From: Pseudomonadota bacterium
Lineage (GTDB): Bacteria > Pseudomonadota > Gammaproteobacteria > Burkholderiales > Burkholderiaceae_C
Length of the DNA stretch: 64,000 nucleotides
Direction of reading: 5' to 3'
NCBI GenBank assembly: GCA_020161065.1
Contig: JAIUPH010000022.1
Span: 23,613 to 87,612, forward strand
This document shows positions 29,141 through 38,263 of the stretch, in pieces. Under the pieces are notes generated by a model, which was not told the DNA's origin, ran no database searches, and worked only from the letters and a program-made list of their open reading frames with translations. Each line of letters opens with the position of its first letter. The first letter of the stretch is position 1. The position numbers were made by a program, and so were the translations under genes.

Positions 29141-30189
29141 GCCTTGATCCCCAGGACCAGGTTGCGCAGCGGCACGACCACGGTGACGCTGCGGAAGCGA
29201 TAGCACTGCGGGTCGGCCACGTCCACCGCGATGGTGTTGGCGGGCTCCAGCGGGTCGGCCACCGTGGTGGGGCCGGTGCAGTCCTTGTCGCGCTGCGGGC
29301 TGCGCGTGACGACGCCGATGCGCACCGCGCGCACGCGGGCGATGGTGGTCGAGTCGACGGTGGCCCAGGCGCCGGTGGCGTCGACCCAGTTCTGCAGCGT
29401 CTTGCTGCCGGCCACGCCGGTGGACACGCCGTACTGCAGCCGGAAGGCCATCACGTTGCGCGCCAGCACGGCGCTGCCGCCGTCGAGCACGCGGTCCAGC
29501 ACGAGGTCGGTGCCGTTCAGGCGGTAGCGGCTCCAGCCCACGCCGCCCAGCAGCGTGACGCTGCCGCCGGCGGCGCTGAAGGTGGGGTTGGTGGCGAAGC
29601 CGCCGTCGTTGAAGGTGCCGCCGGCGGCGAAGGCCAGCTTCTGCGGGTCGTCGCTGGTGGCGGCCGTGATGCCGGTGATGTTGCGCAGCAGGCAGGGGTC
29701 GCCGGGGGCGGCCGGCGACAGCACGACGGCGTCGCCGACGTTGCCCGGCAGGTTGGACACCAGCGCGGCGTCGGCGCCGGTGGTCGGCATTTGCAGCCGC
29801 GCGCTGGCGCCGGCCTGCACGCGCGAGGCCTGGATCACGTCCAGCCGGTCGAGCCCGGCCACGCGCGAGATGCGCACCGGCACGAAGGCGGCGCCGTCGG
29901 ACAGCACCGTCACGCCCTTCGAGATGTTGATCTTGTCGCAGAGGTAGACGCCCTCGCCGAAGAAGCCCAGGCCGGCGCTGGCGGCGTCGTTCTTCAGCGC
30001 CGCCAGCACGGTGGTGACGTTGACGGCGACGCCGCCCACGCCCATGCCCTGGCGCTGCGAGGCGGTGAAGACGATGGCGCTGCTGGAGGCGGCGATGCCG
30101 ACGATCAGCGCGACCACCATGCCGACCATCAGCTCGATGATCGAGAAGCCGCGCTGGCGGCGCGGCGAGAGCGGGCGTTCAGCGCACAT
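29137..30189 (-). CDS. pilW: Type IV pilus minor pilin PilW
   Basis: 350 residues with prepilin site RQRG/FSIIELMVGMVVALIVG (Glu at mature position 5) and a long C-terminal domain, the usual size for PilW. Its start overlaps the end of pilV by 11 bases and its stop overlaps pilX by four, giving tight coupling in the operon fimT-pilV-pilW-pilX-pilY1. Confidence 0.9.
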   Translation of the reverse strand: MCAERPLSPRRQRGFSIIELMVGMVVALIVGIAASSSAIVFTASQRQGMGVGGVAVNVTTVLAALKNDAASAGLGFFGEGVYLCDKINISKGVTVLSDGAAFVPVRISRVAGLDRLDVIQASRVQAGASARLQMPTTGADAALVSNLPGNVGDAVVLSPAAPGDPCLLRNITGITAATSDDPQKLAFAAGGTFNDGGFATNPTFSAAGGSVTLLGGVGWSRYRLNGTDLVLDRVLDGGSAVLARNVMAFRLQYGVSTGVAGSKTLQNWVDATGAWATVDSTTIARVRAVRIGVVTRSPQRDKDCTGPTTVADPLEPANTIAVDVADPQCYRFRSVTVVVPLRNLVLGIKA

Positions 30190-30619
30190 CGGTCACCACC
30201 TGGATCTGGCGCGGGTCGGGCGCGCCGTTGTATTGCTCGCGCGAGGTCCAGCCGACGCTCACCGTCATGCGGCCGGTCGCGGCGTCGAGCGCCACGGCCC
30301 TGGTCACCGTGCCGGGCAGCGTGGCCAGCACCTTGGCGGCCCAGGCCGTGGTGCGCGCGGTGGCCGCGGCCGAGCCGCAGACGCCGGCCTGCGGCAGCGT
30401 GTAGCACGCGGCATTGGCGTTATCCACCAGCACCGTGTTGAGCAGCTCGTCGGCCAGCGCGGTGGCCGCGGTGCGCAGTTGCGAATCGGTGGCCGAGCTG
30501 ACCATGCGGCCCTGCATGCGGCTCATGCCGATCAGGCCGAAGGACAGGATGGCGATGGCGATCAGCGCGTCGATCAGGCTGACGCCGCGCTGCCGCCGGG
30601 AGGCGCGGGCGCGCGTCAT
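30179..30619 (-). CDS. pilV: Type IV pilus minor pilin PilV
   Basis: 146 residues from the ATG at 30619, which overlaps the fimT stop by four bases; an upstream ATG at 30646 lies inside fimT and is less likely. Prepilin site: RQRG/VSLIDALIAIAILSFG, with Asp rather than Glu at mature position 5. One Cys pair (AACYTL, GVCGS) is likely disulfide bonded. PilV is a core minor pilin of the tip complex. Confidence 0.88.
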   Translation of the reverse strand: MTRARASRRQRGVSLIDALIAIAILSFGLIGMSRMQGRMVSSATDSQLRTAATALADELLNTVLVDNANAACYTLPQAGVCGSAAATARTTAWAAKVLATLPGTVTRAVALDAATGRMTVSVGWTSREQYNGAPDPRQIQVVTDVR

Positions 30620-31101
30620 GGGCAGCTCACCAGGTAGTTGCCGCAAAGCCGCACGGCGCCGCCGGCGTCCACGCGCAGCCCCGGGCAGCGCAGGTCGTCG
30701 GAGCAGGTGGCGCTGGCGGCGGCGAGGTTGACCGAGACCGCGGTGCCGAACGGCGCCGGCCGGCCCTCGGGCCCGAAATCGAAGGTCTTGGCCGGCGCCT
30801 GCACGGCGCCCGGCAGCGTGCGCGCGCGCAGCACCACCGGCGTGGCCGGCACCGTCATGTCCAGCGTCTGCACGCTGCTGCCGTTGGTCGACACGCGCAC
30901 CGTGGTGTTGCGCTTGATCGCCTCGCTCTGCGCCAGCAGCGTTTCGCCGAACAGCAGGTTGCCGGCCTCGCGCAGGCGCGAATTGGCCACCATGTCGCCC
31001 AGGAACGGCGCCGCGGCGGTGGCCAGCACGGCCATCACGGCCAGGCCGACCATCAGCTCGATCAGCGTCATGCCGCGCGAGCGGGACTTCAGGCGTCGCA
31101 T
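30616..31101 (-). CDS. fimT: GspH/FimT-family minor pseudopilin
   Basis: 161 residues. Prepilin site: SRG/MTLIELMVGLAVMAVLATAA. The C-terminal domain has the GspH/FimT pattern with a late Cys pair (LRCPGL, LCGNYLVSCP). Start ATG at 31101 overlaps the upstream pilin-like gene by 13 bases. FimT/FimU binds DNA or primes pilus assembly in some relatives; which role applies is not visible here. Confidence 0.87.
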   Translation of the reverse strand: MRRLKSRSRGMTLIELMVGLAVMAVLATAAAPFLGDMVANSRLREAGNLLFGETLLAQSEAIKRNTTVRVSTNGSSVQTLDMTVPATPVVLRARTLPGAVQAPAKTFDFGPEGRPAPFGTAVSVNLAAASATCSDDLRCPGLRVDAGGAVRLCGNYLVSCP

Positions 31102-31559
31102 GACCCCCCCTTGATCGACCAGCAGTTGGCCGTCGGCGCGCCCTTGGGATGGGCCGCGGTCTTGCGCGTGCCGGTGGCGTCGATCGTGTACTGGTAGCCG
31201 TAGATGGCCCCGCTGCCGGTGGCGGTGGCCTTGTAGCCGGTGCCGACGAGCTCGCAGGTCACCGTGTAGTTGGTCACCGAGTTGGGCGGGTCGATGGCGC
31301 AGGCATCGACGCCGGCGGTGGTCTTCTTGTAGCTGCCGGTGTCCTGGAAGCGCTGCTCCATGCGCGTGAAGTACGACTGCAGCGCATCCAGCCCGGCCGG
31401 CACCTTGGCGCGCTGCAGGTAGGCGCTGTACGACGGCATTGCCACCGCCGCCAGGATGGCGATGATGGCCACGACGATCAGCACTTCGATCATCGTGAAG
31501 CCGCGCGCGCTGGCGGTGGCGCGGCGGCGGGCGTTGCGGCAGAGGGTGTCGATCAGCAT
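31089..31559 (-). CDS. pilE: PilE-like type IV pilin, first gene of minor-pilin operon
   Basis: 156 residues from the ATG at 31559 (an ATG 30 bases upstream adds a non-conserved leader). Prepilin site: ARG/FTMIEVLIVVAIIAILAAVAMPSY, with Glu at mature position 5. Four Cys are present (DACAID, TCELVG, NCWS, SCDA), consistent with two disulfides. Proteins of this type next to PilY1 are minor pilins rather than the major subunit. In the best-known operons pilE is last; here it is first. Confidence 0.87.
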   Translation of the reverse strand: MLIDTLCRNARRRATASARGFTMIEVLIVVAIIAILAAVAMPSYSAYLQRAKVPAGLDALQSYFTRMEQRFQDTGSYKKTTAGVDACAIDPPNSVTNYTVTCELVGTGYKATATGSGAIYGYQYTIDATGTRKTAAHPKGAPTANCWSIKGGSCDA

Positions 31560-31871
31560 GGGCAGCCTTCCCGGCGGGGCCCGATGCACCAGCAGCGCCG
31601 AAAAGCCGGCTGCGCGCGAGGGTCCTCACCTGTTCCTCCGCGCTATCGGCCATTGGCAGCGGCGACTTGAGCGGCTGGGCGTTTGCAGGTGTTACGCGGG
31701 GCCTGCGTCGCCGAGGGCCATGACATTCGTCACGGCCGCTGCGTCTCGGAACGTGCGCGGTCCTCCCCGTTATCGGCCGCCGGGCCCCGCAGGCGAGGGG
31801 CGCCAGCCCCCACCAACGCCCACAAACCCGCACAATTGCGGCCCGTCCCAACCGCCGCGTTGCAGTCCCCG
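31560..31871. other. Intergenic region between divergent pilin operon and exported protein
   Basis: About 310 bases with no credible gene. It must hold promoters for both directions. I found no sigma-54 pattern for the pilin operon. The one structured item is an imperfect inverted repeat at 31716-31737, GGCC-x-TGAC-ATTC-GTCA-x-GGCC, a plausible operator. For the plus-strand gene, a CACAATT-like box is near 31840. Confidence 0.5.
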
Positions 31872-32519
31872 ATGTTCGAGCTTCCATTCCGCCCCGGCAG
31901 GCCGCTGGCCGCCCTGCCGGCGCTCGTGTCGGTGCTGCTGCTGACGCTCGCCCCGCCGGCGCAGGCGCAGGCGCAGCCCTACGGCTGCAACAGCGGCGGC
32001 CGCAACAACGTCTACGGCAACCGCCCCTGCCCGGCCGACGGCAGCACGCGGCTGGGCGGCTACGGCCCGGTGGAAGAAGCGCCGCCGGTGCGCCGCAGCG
32101 CGACGCCGGCGCCGGCGGCGCGCGCCCCTGACTATCTGAGCTACATGAGCAGCGAATGCGCCAGCCTGAACGACGGCTTGCGCACCGCCGGCCAGCGCGG
32201 GCTGGCGATGTCGACCCAGGCCGAGTTGCGCGACGACTACAACCGCCGCTGCTCGGCCAACGAGTCGCAGGCGCGCCAGCGCTGGAGCCAGGAACAGATG
32301 CGCGGCAAGCAGGGCCAGCGCGAGGAGCAGCATCAGACGCGGCTGGAAGCGCAGCGCGACCAGGCCCAGCAGCAGCAGTTCATGGCGCAGTGCGTCGAGA
32401 TGCGCCGCATCATCGCCGCCAAGAACGAGCGCCTGGCGACGCTGACGCCCGGCGAGGTGAGCGACCTGCGCCGCTTCGAGGCGAATTACGCGGCGCGCTG
32501 CGTCACGCGCACGCAGTAG
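31872..32519 (+). CDS. Exported Gln/Arg-rich protein of unknown function
   Basis: 215 residues from the ATG at 31872. A signal peptide is clear, ending near APPAQAQAQP. The mature N-terminus (YGCNSGGRNNVYGNRPCPADGSTRLGGYG) resembles the DUF4124-like motif of small exported proteins; a Pro/Ala linker follows. The rest is predicted helical and charged, rich in Gln, Arg and Glu (about 130-170), with Cys in SSECASL, RRCSAN, AQCVEM and ARCVTR. Likely periplasmic. I do not recognise a characterised homologue. Confidence 0.72.
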   Translation: MFELPFRPGRPLAALPALVSVLLLTLAPPAQAQAQPYGCNSGGRNNVYGNRPCPADGSTRLGGYGPVEEAPPVRRSATPAPAARAPDYLSYMSSECASLNDGLRTAGQRGLAMSTQAELRDDYNRRCSANESQARQRWSQEQMRGKQGQREEQHQTRLEAQRDQAQQQQFMAQCVEMRRIIAAKNERLATLTPGEVSDLRRFEANYAARCVTRTQ

Positions 32520-32561
32520 CGGTAGCCGTAGCAGTCGCAGTCGCAGTCGCGCGCCGCTCGT

Positions 32562-33608
32562 TCAGAACAACTCGCCGCCGCGCGCCGGCGGCAGCAGCCC
32601 CAGGTGGCGGTACGCGGCCTGCGTGGCCACGCGGCCGCGCGGCGTGCGCTGCAGGTAGCCCTGCTGGATGAGGTAGGGCTCGATCACGTCCTCGATCGTG
32701 CCGGCTTCCTCGCCGATCGCCGCGGCCACGTTCTCCAGCCCCACCGGGCCGCCGTCGAAGCGCTGGATCACCGCGTCCAGCAGCTTGCGGTCCATCACGT
32801 CGAAACCCTGCGGGTCGACGTCCAGCATCTGCAGCGCGCGGTCGGCGATCAGCGCGTCGACGCGGCCGCTGCCCTTCACCTGCGCGTAGTCGCGCACGCG
32901 GCGCAGCAGCCGGTTGGCGATGCGCGGCGTGCCGCGGCTGCGGCGCGCGATCTCCAGCGCGCCGGCGGCGTCGACCGGCACCGTCAGCAGCCCGGCCGAG
33001 CGCGTGACGATGCGCGTCAGCTCCTCGGCCGTGTAGAACTCCAGCCGCGCGACGATGCCGAAGCGGTCGCGCAAGGGGTTGGTCAGCATGCCCGCGCGCG
33101 TGGTCGCGCCGACCAGCGTGAAGGGCTGCAGGTCGAGCTTGATCGAGCGCGCGGCCGGGCCCTCGCCGATCATGATGTCGATCTGGTAGTCCTCCAGCGC
33201 CGGGTACAGGATCTCCTCGACCACGGGCGAGAGGCGGTGGATCTCGTCGATGAAGAGAACGTCGTTGCGCTCCAGGTTGGTCAGCAGCGCCGCCAGGTCC
33301 TTGGGCTTTTCCAGCACCGGGCCGCTGGTCTGGCGCAGGTTGACGCCCAGCTCGGCGGCGATGATGTGGCTAAGCGTGGTCTTGCCGAGGCCCGGCGGGC
33401 CGAACAGCAGCACGTGGTCCAGCGCCTCGGCGCGGCCGCGCGCGGCGTGGATGAAGATCTCCAACTGTTCACGTGCCTTGGCCTGGCCCACGTAGTCGGC
33501 CAGGCCCTTGGGGCGCAGCGCGCGCTCGATGGCTTCCTCGCCCGGCGACGCCGGCGCGGCGCTGACCACGCGGCGCGCGGGCTCGAAGTCGTCGGTCTGG
33601 ATGGCCAT
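32562..33608 (-). CDS. ruvB: Holliday junction branch-migration helicase RuvB
   Basis: 348-residue AAA+ motor of RuvABC. Start ATG at 33608 ([10 protein letters not shown]) is preferred to an ATG 30 bases upstream. Walker A is GPPGLGKTT, Walker B is [10 protein letters not shown], sensor 1 is VGATTRAG, and the arginine finger region [12 protein letters not shown] is present; the C-terminal winged helix ends [19 protein letters not shown]. ruvA and ruvC are not adjacent, which is unusual for ruvA. Confidence 0.96.
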   Translation of the reverse strand: MAIQTDDFEPARRVVSAAPASPGEEAIERALRPKGLADYVGQAKAREQLEIFIHAARGRAEALDHVLLFGPPGLGKTTLSHIIAAELGVNLRQTSGPVLEKPKDLAALLTNLERNDVLFIDEIHRLSPVVEEILYPALEDYQIDIMIGEGPAARSIKLDLQPFTLVGATTRAGMLTNPLRDRFGIVARLEFYTAEELTRIVTRSAGLLTVPVDAAGALEIARRSRGTPRIANRLLRRVRDYAQVKGSGRVDALIADRALQMLDVDPQGFDVMDRKLLDAVIQRFDGGPVGLENVAAAIGEEAGTIEDVIEPYLIQQGYLQRTPRGRVATQAAYRHLGLLPPARGGELF

Positions 33609-33642
33609 CCAGTGATTATCGGCGCGCTTACACTGCACGGCC

Positions 33643-34050
33643 GTGCCCGCCGCCCGCTGTCATCGCCGCCTGAGCACCTGGATCGCGCTTGCCGCGATGC
33701 TGGCCTTTGCGCTGGTGCCGACGCTGTCGCGCGCGCTGGCCTTCGCGGCCGGCAACGGCACGGCCTGGGCCGAGGTCTGCACGCCGCAAGGCCTGAAGCT
33801 GGTGTCGACGGCCGCGGCCGACGCCGATGGCGGCGGCGCGCCGGCATCAGCGCCGGCCCAGGCGCTGTCGCTGGACCCCTGCAGCTTCTGCTCGCTGGCC
33901 GGCGCCGGCCTGGCGCCGCCGCCGGCCGTGCCGCCGCTGGTCAGCCTGCCCTTGCGCGGCGCGGCGCCGCCGCCGCTTTTCCTACAGGCGCCGCGCACGC
34001 TGCACGCCTGGGCCAGCGCACAGCCGCGCGCGCCACCCGTCATCGCCTGA
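33643..34050 (+). CDS. DUF2946 family exported protein
   Basis: 135 residues from a GTG at 33643. One N-terminal membrane helix or signal ([22 protein letters not shown]), then a Cys motif DPCSFCS (about 83-89) as in DUF2946 proteins, which often sit beside copper-related TonB receptors and chaperones. TACACT ends eight bases before the start codon, so the transcript may be almost leaderless. It heads a plus-strand run of copper-linked genes; a direct metal-binding role is inference. Confidence 0.72.
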   Translation: MPAARCHRRLSTWIALAAMLAFALVPTLSRALAFAAGNGTAWAEVCTPQGLKLVSTAAADADGGGAPASAPAQALSLDPCSFCSLAGAGLAPPPAVPPLVSLPLRGAAPPPLFLQAPRTLHAWASAQPRAPPVIA

Positions 34051-34166
34051 TCCGCCAAGCCCGATCGCCCCGGCGCCTGCACTGAAGGCGCCCGCGCGGT
34101 CGATCCCTTGTCCGTGGCCGGCCGCCCCATGCGCTTCGTGGGCCGCCGGCGATCAGGAGACTTCCC

Positions 34167-36350
34167 GTGCATTCCTTTCAGCGTGTCTGGTGCGCGCTGG
34201 CGCCGCTGGCGCTGGCCGCCCAGGCTCAAGCCCAGACCCAGGAACCCCCGCCGTCGGCCGCCGCGCCGACGGTCACCGTCACCGCCGCCCGCGGCACGCG
34301 GCTGCAAGACCTCGACGTCAGCACCACCGTGCTGCGGCGCGAGCAGATCGAGCAGGCGCCCGAGACCACGGTCGAGCAGATCGTCAACCGCATCCCCGGC
34401 GTGTTCGCGCTCAACCAGCCTTCGGGCCAGTTGCATCCCACCTCGCAGGTCTTCAGCATCCGCGGCTTCGGCACCACCACCAACGTCAACACGCTGCTGA
34501 TGGTCGACGGCGTGCCAGCCAACGACCCCTACTTCCGCACCATCGACTGGCGGCAGATCCCGAAAGAAGCGATCGAACGCATCGAGGTCATCCGCGGCGG
34601 CGGCGCCTCCAGCCTGTGGGGCAACCTGGCAATGGGCGGCATCGTCAACATCGTCACCCGCGACCCCGTCGGCGGCGAGCGGCGCGTCAGCCTCAGCGCC
34701 GGCAGCTTCGGCACCTGGTCGGCCGACGCCGGCCTCACGCTGCTGGCCACCGAGACGCTGCGCCTGGGCCTGCTGGCCGGCGCCTCGGGCAGCGACGGCG
34801 ACCCGCCCACGCCGGAGGCCTACCGCAACCCGCGCATGGCGCCCACCGCCTCGCGCTCCGACGACCTGCAGCTCAGCGCCGTCTTCACGCCCGCCGCCGA
34901 CGCGCGCTACGACGCCCGGCTGTCGGCGCACCGCGCGCGCGAATCGTCGCTGGTGTGGGACCTCGCGCACAACGCGTGGAGCAGCTACAAGCTCAGCGCC
35001 GGCGCCAGCTGGCGGCTGGCGGCGCCGGGCAGCAGCGTCAACGCCAACGCCTGGCTCGGACGCTCGGCGATGGACACCACCAACGCCGGCCAGAGCCCCG
35101 CCTACAGCAACGCCGCGCCGGCCGCCGCCGTGCCCTACGTGTCGCAGATCGAGGCCGCGCGCTACCGCCACGCCGGCGGCTCGGTCTTCCTGCAGACGCG
35201 GCTGGGGCCGGTCAGCGACCTCAAGATCGGCGTCGACGCGCGCCGCATCGCGGCCGACGACGATCTCGCGCTGTACGGCCCCAGCGCGCAGACCGCGGCC
35301 ATCGTCGCGCGCGGCGAGCACCGCTTCCTGGGCGTCTTCGCGCAAGGCAGCTGGCGGCCGCTGGACGAGGTGCCGCTGGAGCTGACGATCGGCCTGCGCC
35401 AGGACCTGTGGCAGGCGCGCGCGGCCAGCGTCGACGGCCGCATCATCAGCAACGGCAGCACGCTGGCCAACCCCGTGCCCGACACCTCGACGCAGCGCTT
35501 CGACCCGCGGCTGGGCTTGAAGTACACCGTCGACGAGCACTGGGCACTGCGCGCCGCCGCCTACCGCAACTTCGCCGCGCCGGGCATGAACCAGATGTAC
35601 CGCAGCTTCGTCAGCGGCAGCAGCTACACCGCCACCAGCCCGGCGCTCAAAGCGCAGACCAACGTCGGCGCCGAGATCGGCTGGGACTTCCAGCGCCCCG
35701 GGCTCAGCGTCTCGTTCACGGCCTACGACAACCGGTTGGACGACTTCATCGAATTCGCGCCGCTGTGCACCACGGCCGCCACCTGCAACCCGCTGATCGC
35801 CGGCAGCGGGCTGGCCGCCGGCAGCGTGACGCGCGTGAACCAGTACGTCAACGCCGGCCGCGCGCGGCTGCGCGGCGCCGAGCTGCTGGGCCGCTGGCAG
35901 GCGACGCCCGAGCTGGCCATCGACGGCGGCGTCTCGCGCACCAGCGCCTACCTGACGAATTCAGCGTACACGACGCCGGCCGCGACGCCGCCCGACCCGG
36001 TGGGCAAGCAGCTCGGCCAGGTGCCGCCGTGGACCGCCAACCTCGGCCTGCAATGGCGCTTGGCGCCGGGTCTCACGCTGTCGCTGCAGGGCAAGGCCTT
36101 CCCGCCGTACTGGAACAACACCGCGCACACCCAGCGCAACGACGGTGCCGCGCTGCTGGACGTCGGCCTGAACTGGACGCTGCGCTCCGGCCTCGCGCTG
36201 TGGGCCAGCGTGCAGAACCTCGGCGACCGCCGCTATTACGACCAGGGCTTGACGGTGACGACCATCGAAGGCGGCACCGTCGCCACCAGCAGCATCCCGG
36301 CGCTGGGCCCGCGGCGCACGCTGACCGCCGGGCTACGGCAGCTGTTTTGA
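34167..36350 (+). CDS. TonB-dependent outer-membrane receptor
   Basis: 727 residues from a GTG at 34167, supported by CAGGAGA nine bases upstream. Signal peptide ends near AQAQAQTQ; a TonB-box-like PTVTVTA follows, then the plug domain (SIRGFGTTTNVNTLLMVDGV, ERIEVIRGGGASSLWGNLAMGGIVNIVTRDP) and a 22-strand barrel ending in the aromatic-terminated LTAGLRQLF. It imports a metal complex across the outer membrane. The flanking DUF2946, thioredoxin-like and PCuAC genes suggest copper, but siderophore or cobalamin uptake is not excluded. Confidence 0.9.
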   Translation: MHSFQRVWCALAPLALAAQAQAQTQEPPPSAAAPTVTVTAARGTRLQDLDVSTTVLRREQIEQAPETTVEQIVNRIPGVFALNQPSGQLHPTSQVFSIRGFGTTTNVNTLLMVDGVPANDPYFRTIDWRQIPKEAIERIEVIRGGGASSLWGNLAMGGIVNIVTRDPVGGERRVSLSAGSFGTWSADAGLTLLATETLRLGLLAGASGSDGDPPTPEAYRNPRMAPTASRSDDLQLSAVFTPAADARYDARLSAHRARESSLVWDLAHNAWSSYKLSAGASWRLAAPGSSVNANAWLGRSAMDTTNAGQSPAYSNAAPAAAVPYVSQIEAARYRHAGGSVFLQTRLGPVSDLKIGVDARRIAADDDLALYGPSAQTAAIVARGEHRFLGVFAQGSWRPLDEVPLELTIGLRQDLWQARAASVDGRIISNGSTLANPVPDTSTQRFDPRLGLKYTVDEHWALRAAAYRNFAAPGMNQMYRSFVSGSSYTATSPALKAQTNVGAEIGWDFQRPGLSVSFTAYDNRLDDFIEFAPLCTTAATCNPLIAGSGLAAGSVTRVNQYVNAGRARLRGAELLGRWQATPELAIDGGVSRTSAYLTNSAYTTPAATPPDPVGKQLGQVPPWTANLGLQWRLAPGLTLSLQGKAFPPYWNNTAHTQRNDGAALLDVGLNWTLRSGLALWASVQNLGDRRYYDQGLTVTTIEGGTVATSSIPALGPRRTLTAGLRQLF

Positions 36351-36364
36351 CACGGAGGACGACC

Positions 36365-37678
36365 ATGCACCGGATCCTCATGCGTAGCGGGTTATGCAGG
36401 AGCCTCGTGCGGGCCGCCGCCTTCGGCCTGCTCGGCCTGCTCGGCGCCGCGTCCGCCGCGCTGGCGCAAGGCCATGGCGCGGCGTATGCCGCGATGTCGC
36501 CGTTCCAATGTGCCGGCAACGGCCTCGATTGCGCCACCGCGGCCACGCCGGCGTGGGGGCCAGACGGCGCGCTGTGGCTGGCCTGGGTGGCCAACGGCGA
36601 CGTGGTCGTCGCGCGCTCGCCCGACGGCAGCGGCGCGGTGCAGCGCCCGGTCGTCGTCGGCCGCTACGGCGCTTTTGCCGACATCGGGCCCGATGCGCGG
36701 CCGCAGATCGTGGTCGGCGCCGGCGGCCGCGTGATCGTCGCTTTCGGCGTGTTCAAGGACGAGCAGTGGAACGCCCGCGTGCTGGTGGCGACGTCGGACG
36801 ACGGCGGCGCCAGCTTCGCCGCGCCGCGCCCGGTGTCCGACGACGACGCCAGCCAGCGCTTCCCGGCGCTGGCATTGGCGAGCGACGGCGCGCTGTTCAT
36901 CGCCTGGGTCGACAAGCGGCTGGTCGCCGCCGCGGCGCGCCAGGGCCGCCGCGTGGCCGGCGCGGCAATCGCCTACGCCTGGTCGGCCGACGGCGGCGAG
37001 CACTTCGGCCCGGCGCGCATCGCGCATGCCAGCAGTTGCGAATGCTGCCGCATCGGCGCCGCGCTGCCGGCCGTCGGGCACCCGGTGCTGGTGTTCCGCG
37101 ACCTCGCCGCGCCCGGCGTGCGCGACCATGCGCTGCTGGCCTTCGCGGCCGCCGACGAGCCCGGCCCGCTGCGCCGCGTGGCGGTCGACGACTGGCAGAT
37201 CGACGCCTGCCCGCACCACGGCCCGGCGCTGGCCGTCGGCCCGCAAGGCCTGCTGCACGTGGCCTGGTACACGCAGGGCCGGCGCCGCCAGGGCGTGTTC
37301 TACGCCCGCTCCGCCGACGGCGGGCGCCGCTTCAGCGCGCCGATGCGCCTGGGCCGCGCGGAAGATGGCACCGGCCGCCCGGCCGTGCTGGCGCGCGCGG
37401 GCAGACCGGCCGCGCTGGCGCGCGCGGGCAGACCAGCCGTGCTGGCGCGCGGCGTCGACGTGTGGCTGGCCTGGAAGTCGTTCGACGGCCAGCGCAGTAC
37501 CGTGTTCGTCCAGCGCTCGCGCGATGCCGGCCGCACCTGGGCGGCGCCGCAGGCGCGGCTGGCCAGCGCCGGCTACAGCGACCACCCGCTGCTGGGCTGG
37601 CGCGGCGACGCGCCGATGCTGAGCTGGCTGACGCACGACGAAGGCCTGCGCCTGCAAGACCTGAGGAGCGCCCCATGA
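36365..37678 (+). CDS. Exported sialidase-like beta-propeller protein with CxCC motif
   Basis: 437 residues from the ATG at 36365, 14 bases after the receptor. N-terminal signal peptide (RAAAFGLLGLLGAASAALA). The rest has BNR/Asp-box repeats of the sialidase fold: TSDDGGASF, WSADGGEHF, RSADGGRRF, RSRDAGRTW. The motif C225-E-C227-C228 lies in a propeller loop and, with CPHHGP, could bind copper. Sialidase catalytic Arg triad and Tyr/Glu were not evident, so enzymatic sialidase activity is unlikely. It overlaps the next gene (ATGA). Probable periplasmic component of metal uptake; inference. Confidence 0.75.
   Translation: MHRILMRSGLCRSLVRAAAFGLLGLLGAASAALAQGHGAAYAAMSPFQCAGNGLDCATAATPAWGPDGALWLAWVANGDVVVARSPDGSGAVQRPVVVGRYGAFADIGPDARPQIVVGAGGRVIVAFGVFKDEQWNARVLVATSDDGGASFAAPRPVSDDDASQRFPALALASDGALFIAWVDKRLVAAAARQGRRVAGAAIAYAWSADGGEHFGPARIAHASSCECCRIGAALPAVGHPVLVFRDLAAPGVRDHALLAFAAADEPGPLRRVAVDDWQIDACPHHGPALAVGPQGLLHVAWYTQGRRRQGVFYARSADGGRRFSAPMRLGRAEDGTGRPAVLARAGRPAALARAGRPAVLARGVDVWLAWKSFDGQRSTVFVQRSRDAGRTWAAPQARLASAGYSDHPLLGWRGDAPMLSWLTHDEGLRLQDLRSAP
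37380..37460 (+). repeat. 27-bp tandem repeat within the propeller gene
   Basis: Two near-identical 27-base units (37380-37406, 37407-37433) and a partial third, coding for repeats of RPAVLARAG/RPAALARAG. In frame, so it inserts about 18 residues between the Asp-box blades without breaking the gene. The change is a single base between the first two units. Confidence 0.85.
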
Positions 37679-38166
37679 AGCGCCGTGACGTGCTGCGGCT
37701 GGCGCCCGCGCTCGCCGCCGCGCTGCTGCCGGGCGCCGGCCACGCCGCCACCGAGCTGCTGACGCTGGAACTGAGCGGATGGCCGGCCTTGCGCCGCTCG
37801 CTGGCAGGGCGGCGCGCCATCGTCCACCTGTGGGGGCTGAGCTGCGCGCCCTGCATCGACGAGCTGTCGCGCTGGGCCGCCTTCATCGCGCGCCAGCCGC
37901 AGGCGCGCGTGGTGATGATCGAGGTCGAGCCGGCCGACCCGGCGCGCATCCTGGCCACGCTGCGCCGCGCCGGCATCGCGCTCGGCGTCAGCGCCGGACA
38001 CCACTACGCCGTGCAAGGCTTTCCCGACGAACGCTGGCGTTATTCGATCGACCCGAGCTGGGGCGGCGAACTGCCGCGCACGCTGTTGCTGGAGGCCGCC
38101 GGCGCCATGCGCGCCTTCAGCGGCACGACCGACTTCGCGGCGCTGCAGCGCTGGCTGCAGCGCTGA
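37675..38166 (+). CDS. Thioredoxin-like (TlpA-type) exported protein
   Basis: 163 residues, ATG overlapping the previous stop by four bases. A twin-arginine-like or Sec signal (MKRRDVLRLAPALAAALLPGAGHA) precedes a thioredoxin fold with active site CAPC in WGLSCAPCIDELS (about 54-57). TlpA proteins reduce Cys of periplasmic copper proteins and of CuA centres. In this context it is probably the reductant for copper delivery with the PCuAC protein downstream. The cis-Pro expected of thioredoxins is plausible in GGELPRTLLL. Confidence 0.82.
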   Translation: MKRRDVLRLAPALAAALLPGAGHAATELLTLELSGWPALRRSLAGRRAIVHLWGLSCAPCIDELSRWAAFIARQPQARVVMIEVEPADPARILATLRRAGIALGVSAGHHYAVQGFPDERWRYSIDPSWGGELPRTLLLEAAGAMRAFSGTTDFAALQRWLQR

Positions 38167-38263
38167 CCATGAGAACTGCGTAACCTGTTGCTTGAAGGGT
38201 GCTGCGGCAGCTTGCAGGCCTGCCCGCCCCCACCCGAACCCGCCTGCTGCGAAAGACCAAGCC

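Noticed and set aside
31560-31680. Sigma-54 promoter for the pilin operon
   Set aside because: I looked for the GG-N10-GC spacing with TGGCAC/TTGC on the minus strand and found only weak partial matches.
34130-34166. ATCAGGAGAC before the TonB receptor resembles the 3' box of cobalamin riboswitches
   Set aside because: The rest of the conserved core (GGGAA, GGTG, CCGCxACTG) is absent upstream; the AGGAG is explained by the ribosome binding site of the GTG at 34167.
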